Shown here one piece after another: positions 10,810-18,552 of a DNA stretch of 23,705 bases. Location: assembly GCA_004325065.1 (NCBI GenBank), contig PITI01000085.1, positions 1-23,705 on the forward strand, in the 5' to 3' direction. The position numbers and the translations under genes are program-made. Each line of letters opens with the position of its first letter. Position 1 is the stretch's first letter. The DNA comes from Hamiltosporidium magnivora. Taxonomy: Eukaryota > Microsporidia > Dubosqiidae. The notes under the pieces are model-generated. The model made no database searches, was not told the DNA's origin, and saw nothing but the letters and a program-made list of their open reading frames with translations.

Positions 10810-12420
10810 TTTAATTAAATAAAACTGAAAATGAATTTAAAGAAAGGTAAATAATATTTTTTTATTTAATAATCGTTTTTTACAATATTTAAATTTCTAA
10901 TAAAATATTGGGTAATAGAAGTAAAATATATATTATAATAAAGTACAAACACCATCAAATAAAATTTCGTTCATTTTATACTTCTATTACCAAATATTGA
11001 TTATCATTTCAAATGGTAAAAAATTGAATTCACTGGATAATAGGTCAAAAAAGTTCAACATACTTTCTCTTTCAAATATCACCAGTTCTTTTATTATCTT
11101 GTACTTCTAGCATATTTTCTATATCTTTTTAAAATAAATAGTTAGAAGATTAGTCTTTACAAACCTATGTTTTATATTCTAAACTTTCTATTTTAAAATC
11201 AATAATGGAATTTTTAAATGGTCTTTTGGATATTTTTGATATTCTTATATACGAAAACACACTACTTGTTAGTTTAGATAGGAATTACAATGAGTAGATA
11301 CTATTTTTCTGCATAAATATGTTCCTTTGATATCCGTTTGATGCTGTATTTCATTATGAATATATTGTATTGTGGTGCAGATATATATGTTAAAATTAAA
11401 ATCACCATATAGCAATTCTAAGCTCTGAAATAATAACTTAATAATCTAGTCTTATACAGATATATTATATAGAATACATATGAATAATATCATTAAAGTG
11501 TCACCATTTTTTAGTTTCATTATAGCCTTACCTATTGAACTAAATTCATATAAGTTGTATTTCTAGGCCTTTTTGTAGATTTGTTTTTATAAAATATCTT
11601 TCTTTCGTACTTTGTAATAAGTTTTTTCAAAAGAATTGGTTCGTATATTACTTTTTAATTTTTTTTTCTAAATAATACATGTTTATTTCATGTATAATAT
11701 ATTTCCAAGTCAGTTTTTTTTAGTTTTGTTATATAATCAGTTATTTGATTGTAATTTACCCTATATAATAAATATGCTTTTTATGGATCTTTCTGTGTTA
11801 ATAAAAAGTAGAACTTTATACTTTTCATATAGTTTAGTATAGTTTAGTATAGTTTAGTATGGTTTGGTCTAATTTCATATAGTTTAGTAATTTTAATATC
11901 TTTAAAACTTTAATCGGTAGTAAATAGTTGAAATATTACAATAATGTTTCTATATCTTGAATCCTTATTGTTTTGAAAGAAATACCTTGGTAATATAACA
12001 GTCCAATTGATATAAATGTTATATTGTAAGAGAAAAGGAAAAATATGCTTTGATCTTTGTATTTCTCATTATCTTAAGAATTCTTTTTTGATATTCATAT
12101 AAAATATAAGTCAAAATTTAAAATTGATTTTTAAAATTCCGTTTTTCTGTTTCTTTAAAAGTACATTTCTTTTTGTAGAGTATTAATAGAATAAAAGTGT
12201 CTTTAAGTGTAAATATATCTTTAAATATGTGTTTTCTTAGAGTTGTTAGATTTAAATAACATATTAATAATAACTATCAGATAAACACAGAAAAATAGAC
12301 TACCTGATAAAAAAAAATATATACGAGTAGATAAATAAGTAGAATATTTTAGATTGTAAAATATATAAATATTCATTTTTTTAAGTGGGTTTATAATATC
12401 TTATGTTGAACGTTGTTTCG
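10810..12420. other. AT-rich spacer with short repeats only
   Basis: I find no gene. The region is dominated by A/T runs and by the 10-bp tandem repeat listed separately. Confidence 0.5.
11827..11862. repeat. Tandem 10-bp repeat, unit TATAGTTTAG
   Basis: The unit TATAGTTTAG occurs about four times in direct succession. A degenerate copy (TATGGTTTGG) and one further separated copy near 11878 follow. It does not match a known telomeric unit. Confidence 0.8.
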
Positions 12421-12620
12421 AAAAGAGAAAAATATTATTTATCTCTAATATTTTTTTGAAGTCATTTAAATATTTTTCCTTGAACATGTATATCATATGT
12501 TCGAGATGATAAAAAACTAAATTGTTTTATTTTTTTGCATTTGATTTGTAATATTTTTTCATGTTCTATTAAGAACAGAAAGATATTATTTGTATCTAAT
12601 ATTCTGTTGAGTCGGTTAAA
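12421..12620. repeat. Two imperfect 50-bp direct repeats, 150 bp apart
   Basis: Segments 12421-12470 and 12571-12620 share the order AATATTATTT, ATCT, AATATT, GA-GTC and TTTAAA-like blocks. Both are close to the candidate structured RNA at 12661. No function is evident. Confidence 0.45.
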
Positions 12621-12660
12621 ATAATTTTTAAAGAATTAAAATTCTAGTATTTTGTATATC

Positions 12661-12814
12661 TCGGTCCGGAACTACTTATTCGTCAGGTTACAAATAACCT
12701 GCTTATTTCGTAGTTAATCTTTTTTCTATGAAAAGATTGTGTCGCTATCCGCCACCTGCGATCCGCCCAGTAGTTGAGACTTACCCTGGGAAAAACAATA
12801 GAACTCATATTTTT
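12661..12814 (+). ncRNA. Candidate structured RNA gene, family not identified
   Basis: This segment is clearly richer in GC than its flanks and can form four consecutive stems. Stem 1 is AACTAC (12670-12675) with GTAGTT (12710-12715), enclosing CAGGTTA-CAAA-TAACCTG (12684-12701). Stem 2 is AATCTTTT with AAAAGATT (12716-12738). Stem 3 is TCGC with GCGA (12742-12761). Stem 4 is CCCAG with CTGGG (12766-12790). On the plus strand a T5 run at 12810-12814 could end RNA polymerase III transcription. I compared the visible motifs mentally with SRP, RNase P/MRP, U1-U6 and tRNA signatures and found no convincing match. The strand is chosen only from the T5 run. Confidence 0.35.
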
Positions 12815-13522
12815 ATGAATAGCCTTTTCTAAATTCCAAATCAATAATTCTTATTTATCTAAAAATGACTCTTGTTTATACCTTTAAGAAATACTACTCT
12901 TCCAAATTTCTAAGTTCCCAAAATCTATATCTAAAATTTAATATTTCCTTGAGAATTGCTTATTAAAAAACACGTTTAAATAATTTTATAAAATATTATA
13001 ACAAATAATTTTCCTTTTTCTTATCTAATTCTTTATATCTATTGGTTACTTAAAGTAATATCTTAAAAGTATTTTAAATATACTCTATTCTATTCGTTTT
13101 TTTATACTTTGATGTATCAATAAATATTATCATTTAGCATATCAATACTATACAAATTAATCGTTATGAATAACTTTATAAAAGAATATAAGGATAAATA
13201 TAATAATAATGAATACAATAATAATGAACACAATAATATAGAATAGATTATAGGTAATATACTTTTTAAAATTATATCATTATTGGAGAAAACAAAAAAA
13301 TGGTTTGTAAAACTCTTTTTCATTATAATTTCAAAGACAAATCACATTGTATTGATTAGTTTAGATAAATTGATTTGTATTATTTTATAATATTGATTAT
13401 CTTATATCTTATAAGTGGAATGTGAGAACAACCAGTCACTGTTTCGGATGATAAAGAGTGTACCAACCGAAAATCAAAACTTTGGCTTTTAAAGTATTAA
13501 CATTTGCTCTTACTAGATAATC
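12815..13522. other. AT-rich spacer with AAT-type microsatellite
   Basis: No gene is recognised. An AATAATAATGAATACAATAA-like simple repeat lies at about 13198-13245; the minus-strand open frame over it is low-complexity and is not called. Confidence 0.5.
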
Positions 13523-13732
13523 GGTACAAAAAATATATTTTTAAGATAAAACAGATAAAGATCCGTTGTAGGAACATCTGTCTTTTCAATCAAGATTGGT
13601 AGAAAAAAAAATATATTTTTAGGATTTAACAAATGAAGATCCATTGTAGGAACATCTGTCTTCTCAATCAAGATTGGTACAAAAAAATATATTTTAAGAT
13701 AAAATAATTACCGACCCATTGTAGTAAAAATG
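13523..13732 (+). repeat. Tandem duplication of the Dre2 leader and start region
   Basis: Three units start with GGTA(C/G)AAAAAA at 13523, 13598 and 13676. The first two are 75 and 78 bp. The third runs into the Dre2 start codon. Each unit carries a version of the start context: GATCCGTTGTAGGAACAT, GATCCATTGTAGGAACAT and finally GACCCATTGTAGTAAAAATG. Only the last has both the CCC triplet and the ATG. The upstream units look like tandem copies of the promoter/leader. Confidence 0.8.
13715..13717 (+). promoter_or_regulatory. CCC start-associated motif of Dre2
   Basis: CCC lies 12 bases before the Dre2 ATG (13730), the widest spacing among the genes here. The matching position in the two upstream repeat units reads TCC. 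Confidence 0.5.
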
Positions 13733-14086
13733 GAAAAAAACGATGATAAAAATAAAGAAAGCAGTGATGAATTGACTGTAGAACAAATGCAAGAAATACT
13801 TTCAAAATCCATTAAAAGAGTTGTAAACAATAAACCAGATGACTTTCTTACAGAAGAAGATAAAACGAACAATAATAAATGTGATATTTCCACAACAAAA
13901 AAGAAAAGAACTTGTGCTAATTGTACGTGCGGTAGAAAAGATGAAAAAGAATTTAAAAGTAAATGTGGTAGTTGTGGGCTAGGGGATGCATTCAGATGTT
14001 CTGATTGTCCTTATAAAGGATTTCCACCTTTCAAAGAAGGAGAAGAAGTTTTTTTTAATATGGATGATAATGAAGACAGTAAATAA
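13730..14086 (+). CDS. DRE2: Dre2/anamorsin, reduced to the C-terminal Fe-S (CIAPIN1) domain
   Basis: Dre2 passes electrons from the diflavin reductase Tah18 to the cytosolic iron-sulfur cluster assembly machinery. This 118-residue protein carries both cluster-binding motifs of the family. Site A is C51, C62, C65 and C67 (spacing C-x10-C-x2-C-x-C, as I recall for yeast Dre2). Site B is the twin CX2C pair C79, C82, C90 and C93, set in the hallmark context [20 protein letters not shown]. An acidic and lysine-rich linker (residues 1-50) precedes the cysteines. The N-terminal methyltransferase-like domain of animal and yeast homologues (about 300-350 residues in full) is absent, and no room for it exists upstream, which holds the tandem leader repeats. 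The gene therefore appears domain-reduced rather than truncated. It lies 330 bp upstream of eL30 on the same strand. Confidence 0.93.
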   Translation: MEKNDDKNKESSDELTVEQMQEILSKSIKRVVNNKPDDFLTEEDKTNNNKCDISTTKKKRTCANCTCGRKDEKEFKSKCGSCGLGDAFRCSDCPYKGFPPFKEGEEVFFNMDDNEDSK

Positions 14087-14238
14087 ATTATAATTGTTAT
14101 ATTTTATAGTTTCGTGACATTATTCTGTTGTCACAAAATTTCTTTTTTTAGATCTGTAGGATTTATGAATTTAAATGTTTTTTATTTCATTTAAAAATAA
14201 AATTTATTTCTATTCCAAACTATTTTAAATTTCTTAAT

Positions 14239-14400
14239 ATTTTATTTCTTCTTATAAAATATTTCTAAACATTTGAAATACAGTTATTTCCTCTTTTAAC
14301 ATTTTATTTCTTCTTATAAAATATTTCTAAATATTTAAAATACAGTTATTTTTTCTTTCTATTTTTTCTAACTTTCTAACTATTTTATTTTCTTCTTTTA
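14239..14400 (+). repeat. 62-bp tandem repeats between Dre2 and eL30
   Basis: ATTTTATTTCTTCTTATAAA starts at 14239 and again at 14301, each followed by a matching run ending in ATACAGTTATTT. A degenerate third start is at 14382, just before the eL30 CCC motif. The array fills most of the spacer and may include the eL30 promoter. Confidence 0.75.
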
Positions 14401-14405
14401 AGAAA

Positions 14406-14408
14406 CCC
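14406..14408 (+). promoter_or_regulatory. CCC start-associated motif of eL30
   Basis: CCC lies eight bases before the ATG (CCCTTATTTAAATG), in line with the other genes of the window. Confidence 0.6.
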
Positions 14409-14416
14409 TTATTTAA

Positions 14417-14740
14417 ATGGCAAGAAAGAAGAAAATAGTAGAAGGAATAGCAACAAAACTACCACTGGCTATTAAGACAGGTAAATACACTTTAGGTTAT
14501 AAATCTGCATTATTATCTTTATTAAACCAGACAGCTAAAATATTGGTAATTGCATCTAACTTTCCTTCTACGAAAAGAAGATTACTAGAATATTATGCAA
14601 TGTTGGCAGATAATACACCTATTTGCATATATGATGGAAATAATAATGAACTGGCAAAGACATGTGATAAAGGATTTAGAATTGGAGTGGTTTCTGTTTT
14701 AGATGTTGGTGAAGCTGATATGTTGTTGGCTATGGATTAA
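14417..14740 (+). CDS. RPL30: 60S ribosomal protein eL30 (L30e)
   Basis: This small RNA-binding protein of the large ribosomal subunit has the L7Ae/L30e fold and recognises kink-turn RNA. At 107 residues it has the normal length (about 105-115). Family signatures are all visible: LAIKTGKYTLGYKSALLSL (residues 17-35), KILVIASNFPSTKRRLLEYY (41-60) with AML following, the NNNELAKTCDK loop (75-85), and the C-terminal VVSVLDVGEADML (91-103). The N-terminus ARKKKIVEGIATKL is basic as usual. The start is fixed by homology and by the CCC motif. The gene shows no break. It is convergent with TAF12, with a 966-bp spacer holding 66-bp tandem repeats. Confidence 0.97.
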   Translation: MARKKKIVEGIATKLPLAIKTGKYTLGYKSALLSLLNQTAKILVIASNFPSTKRRLLEYYAMLADNTPICIYDGNNNELAKTCDKGFRIGVVSVLDVGEADMLLAMD

Positions 14741-14835
14741 AGAATATTTAATATTTTATTTCTTTCTCTCTTCATAAGAAATTATATTTCCTTTCTATTT
14801 TTAATTTTCTTTCTTTTCAAATTAATCATCGTTAA

Positions 14836-15060
14836 AAGAAATTATATTTTCTTTAAGATTTATAATTTTAATTCTCGTATTTTCTCTTTCTTTATTTTAA
14901 AATGCAAGCATATTTTCTTTAATATTTATAATTTTAATTCTCGTATTTTCTCTTTCTTATTTTTTAAATGCAATTATATTTTATATAATATTTATAATTT
15001 TAATTCTCGTATTCCCTCTTTCATATATTATTTAATGCAATATATTTTATTTAATATCTT
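14836..15060. repeat. 66-bp tandem repeats downstream of eL30
   Basis: The marker TTCTCGTAT recurs at 14872, 14938 and 15004, exactly 66 bp apart. It is embedded in matching TTTATAATTTTAA and TTTTCTCTTTC blocks. A more degenerate unit may precede them. The array lies in the 3' flank of eL30 and is AT-rich. Confidence 0.85.
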
Positions 15061-15706
15061 TTTTTTTATATAATTTTTTTTATTTATAATTGTATTACCT
15101 TCTTCTAAGTCGTTTATTTCTTGCTTATAAATAGTTAGGTATTTCAGTCTTTTTGTAAAATGAAATATTTTATGCATATATCTTTTTTAATTTAGTTAAT
15201 AATTGTATGTTTAAAACATTTTTTGTTTAAATTTATTTATTGGAAATCTAAAATAAAATAATCATTATTTCATAATCATTTGAAAATCTAGAAAAAAAAT
15301 TGGAATTATAATTCATTTATATTTTACATCATAAATACTATAAATTAAATAGAAAATTAATTGGAATTTTAATTATAATTTTAACAGTCATAATTTTTTT
15401 TAGAACTATAAATCATAAACTATCATATTACCTATAATTTTAACAAAAAATCATCAAATAAAATTTTTTCTTTTCGTAAAATCAATTATTATAACAAATA
15501 TAAAGAGAATAATTTTTTCTAGATATTTACTAAAAAATAGAAATAAGTAATTAAAAAAAATAATTATTAGAGGAAATAGAAAAGGAATAATCAATCTTAA
15601 ATTTGTGACAAATCTGACTTATGTTTAAAAAGTAAAAGAGAATAATATATGAAGGTGGAATATTTTAAATTAAGGAATGAATATTTAATAAAAACTGTGA
15701 CAGCTA
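15061..15706. other. AT-rich convergent spacer between eL30 and TAF12
   Basis: Almost only A and T. No coding frame, RNA gene or clear terminator is recognised. Confidence 0.5.
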
Positions 15707-16024
15707 TTACTTATGTTTAGAAACCTCTGCAATTCTATCAGTATGTTCTGTTGAGGGAACAGAGTTATAAGGAAAATGTGTACGTTGTCCAAAAGAATAA
15801 TCAAATTCTTTTTCAACTACAAACATTATATCATTGGAAGTGATAACATCTGATTGGCGGTGTTTTGTAACCAAATACGTTCTGTTTAAAATATCGGAAA
15901 CAAATTTTTCCGAAAATTGTTGTAGATTGTTTAATACGTCTTGGTCTATTTTATTATTTACTTTTATTAATGAATTTAATGAAAGTATTTTTTGTTTTGG
16001 AAGAAAATGTGAATCATTATCCAT
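15707..16024 (-). CDS. TAF12: TAF12-like histone-fold subunit of TFIID/SAGA
   Basis: TAF12 is an H2B-like histone-fold protein that pairs with TAF4 in TFIID and with Ada1 in SAGA. The 105-residue product is almost only this fold. Helix 1 lies around residues 12-21 (KILSLNSLIK). A linker with KIDQDV follows, then a long helix 2 at about 28-55 (VLNNLQQFSEKFVSDILNRT). Next is the typical TKHRQSDVITSNDI loop, then helix 3 at about 64-74 (SNDIMFVVEKEFD). The TAF12 family has the same order, with D-E-D-V before helix 2, a K/RHR loop and a short aromatic end to helix 3. The long N-terminal region of yeast TAF12 is missing. The C-terminal 25 residues are polar and unassigned. The start has CCC five bases upstream. 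The main alternative is another histone-fold TAF, but the loop and helix 3 favour TAF12. Confidence 0.82.
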   Translation of the reverse strand: MDNDSHFLPKQKILSLNSLIKVNNKIDQDVLNNLQQFSEKFVSDILNRTYLVTKHRQSDVITSNDIMFVVEKEFDYSFGQRTHFPYNSVPSTEHTDRIAEVSKHK

Positions 16025-16029
16025 TTTAT

Positions 16030-16032
16030 GGG
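16030..16032 (-). promoter_or_regulatory. CCC start-associated motif of TAF12
   Basis: The coding strand reads CCCATAAAATG, with CCC five bases before the ATG, much like the LRR-like gene (CCCTAAAATG). Confidence 0.6.
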
Positions 16033-16128
16033 TAATCTAATTTCTTCCTGGTTGAAAAATAAAGAAATTGTAATTTAAAATTGAATTTTTTTTAATTTTC
16101 TAAAATAAGGGTAGAGGAGAAAATGAAT

Positions 16129-16828
16129 TTCTATATTTACAACTATCAGTTTGGCAATAAGTATTTGAAATTAATCTTTAAATCACGGGTTAAATTTTAT
16201 GTGGAAAAAAAACCACACTTCATTTTCGGTCGTTCCATGGAAATTTGTATAAGAAGGAGAAGGTCTACGAAATAATAAAATATTTTTAACAGACTTACTT
16301 TGTAGTTTTTTTGTGTAAACGATTGTAGGCCACGATTAAGAATTTAGGAAATTTCAAATAAAACACTGGAACATGAAGTTGCTTTCTCGGTTCAAAGACT
16401 TGGGGCGTTAGATATTCGCAAAAAAACACATCTTTGAAAATCTGGAAGGCTAAGTAGCAGGTTATAATCGTTGTTAGGGCATCTAAATGTCAAGATGGTC
16501 TCCATATAAGTCTCAGAGATATATATTAGTTGAGGGTCTATTGGATTCTAAAGTTGTGGAATGACTAAAACTGCAGCTAGTATAGGAGAGCCCAATGTGA
16601 ATTTCGAGCTGTTATCAGATCACAGATGATCGAAATTGGCGATTAACGGGCAACCACCTGGTCAGTATATAGGTTTGTCACGTCTTTTACATAAAAAGTC
16701 TTGTAAGAGGTATCTAAGGGAAATCAATAACAGTTTATAAGCAAGTTATCTATGAGATCCTAGAATTTCATTAATGTCATGAAAACAATATAACACATGC
16801 CGCTTTCATCGATAGAATGAATATATTT
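16129..16828 (+). mobile_element. Family A element, diverged copy with possible 9-bp flanking repeats
   Basis: It aligns along its length with 10060-10797: AACTATCAGTTTGGCAATAA at the start, the GGAAGGCTAAGTAGCAGGTT block near 16446, the GGGCAACCACCTGG block near 16648, and the ATTAATGTCATGAAAACAAT tail near 16770. AAAATGAAT occurs at 16120-16128 and 16829-16837, which would make it a 700-bp copy lacking the first few head bases. The flanking word is AT-rich, so chance is possible. Confidence 0.75.
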
Positions 16829-17210
16829 AAAATGAATAATTTTTGTGTAAGGTTATATATTAGTTGATATAAATTCACTTTTTATATAAAAATATAAAAA
16901 GATACGAGATATATTAAAATGATAATTTTGATAACGTAGAAGATAAATATTTCAATAAATTTAATTAGAGATTACAAATATATTTTTATAAATTTATACT
17001 TTTTTAGAGAAGAATTTAGAATATTTTAAATTCAAATTCATATCCTTAAAAGATATACAAATTCTTTTAAATTTTAATGGTTTTTAAATTAAACTTAAAT
17101 CCAAACATTTTCTATGGTTGACTCTATTGTATCTTTTTAAGCCGTTTTGTGTTTTTATGATTATTTTCCATTAGATATTTTAAAAATAATATTTGAAAGA
17201 TATTCAAAGA

Positions 17211-17949
17211 AACTATAAAAAGCTTTATTTAATAGTATCACATCTTTATAAAACCGTGGCAAGTGTTATATTTTTTTTCACGACATTAACACAGTTTTGG
17301 GTTTAACATAAATAAATGCTACTCCAATACTCCATCAGTACCCCTGAGATACCTAGGTCCCAAAGCTTTTCATTTACCAGGTGTGTAGAATCTAATTAAT
17401 AGGCGAGTCAGTTGCCCGGGGTTCTTTAAAGTCCGTTGCCTGGAGTGTAATAGAAGGCCGAAGCTCGGCCTGGGCAACACCAAGACTACAAGCCTTCCCA
17501 CTTACGCTACACTTTCTGAACCCAATGAACTTCTAGCTAAGATATATTACAGAGATTTACATAGGGTCCACCTAGACAGTGCAATATCATACAAACAGGT
17601 GTAACCAGATATTTAGCTTTCGCAGACTTAAATGGTTTTCTCTTTATATCTCCCAGGCGCTAAGTCTTCCAACCCGCGTGAGCAAGGCTAGGTTTCCATG
17701 CTTTTATATGGCAATTACCTACTACTTCAGCTGCGGTCCGCAATCTGGTTAGATAAAAAACTGCAAATAAATTCGTAGAAAAAGTTTCGCCATTTCGTGG
17801 GCCTTTCCTCTTCATAACAATCCATAGAACAACTGAAAATGTAGTGTCGTTTTATCTCCAACAAAAATACAAACAATGATCTACACACCAGTTTCACACA
17901 CTCATTGCCAAGCAGAAAGTTTTTTAAGTGGTTATTCTTCCACCACCTC
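17211..17949 (-). mobile_element. Family A element, full length, with 9-bp flanking direct repeats
   Basis: This 739-bp copy on the minus strand is highly similar to 10060-10797 from head to tail, including the GC-rich core (around 17400-17540). It is flanked by ATTCAAAGA at 17202-17210 and 17950-17958. Its length agrees within one base with the copy at 10060, although the limits were set from the flanking repeats of each copy separately. A 74-codon frame at 17727-17951 covers the head and is not conserved in frame in the other copies. Confidence 0.8.
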
Positions 17950-17985
17950 ATTCAAAGAGATAATATAATTGTAATATATTTCTTA

Positions 17986-18207
17986 GTAGAGAGAGGATAA
18001 GCACATTAAAAACTATCTGCTTGGCAATGACTGTCTAGAATTGTATGAAGATCATTGTTGAGATTTTGGCGGGATATAAAATACGCTGGATCTATAACCC
18101 AATCCCCTATAATTCCGAATTACAACATATTAAAAGACACAGATGAAAAACTTTCATTTGTTCCTCCTAGGCAACGAGAGGTAAAGAGGAATGGAATAAG
18201 TAAGTAA
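17986..18207 (+). repeat. Family B element, second copy
   Basis: It shares the head (GAGAGAGGATAAGCACATTA, then TCTGCTTGGCAATGA) with family A and the tail with 8622-8844. An open frame of 52 codons runs from 18049 to a TAA at 18205. It contains SITQSPIIPNYNILKDT and FVPPRQREVK. It sits head to head with the element at 17211-17949, 36 bp apart, so the two heads form an imperfect inverted repeat. Confidence 0.7.
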
Positions 18208-18546
18208 GCATAATATCTTTCTTTAATTATACGTGTTTTGACTTTTTGAATGTTTTATGGAAATATTCAAGCCGTATTTACACTATTTCAAAACATATAA
18301 AATATATTTGAACTAAATATAAGAATTTTCAATTAGAAGATGTAATTAATTGCAAAATTGTTAAATAAATCATATAGAAATCACTTGTTTGGTTAAAAAA
18401 CAATTTTTTTAAACATCATTATTAACAGGATTGGTTATATTGATTTTTAATTAAACATTAGATATTCTGTAAGAATTTTTATAATCGATTAATACTTAAT
18501 TAATCAAGAAAAAAATATTTAATATATAACTTATTCGATCGAATTT

Positions 18547-18549
18547 CCC
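18547..18549 (+). promoter_or_regulatory. CCC start-associated motif of the secreted-protein gene
   Basis: CCC lies three bases before the ATG (CCCTTCATG), the tightest spacing here. Confidence 0.6.
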
Positions 18550-18552
18550 TTC

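Noticed and set aside
12766..12790. U1 snRNA 5' end (ACTTACC followed by CTGG)
   Set aside because: The match is seven bases inside a hairpin. The following bases do not fit a U1 stem-loop.
13117..13323. Minus-strand hydrophobic 68-codon frame
   Set aside because: The Leu/Ser/Tyr run comes from an AAT-type microsatellite.
17727..17951. 74-codon minus-strand open frame
   Set aside because: Same family A head as above, with a chance open frame in this copy.
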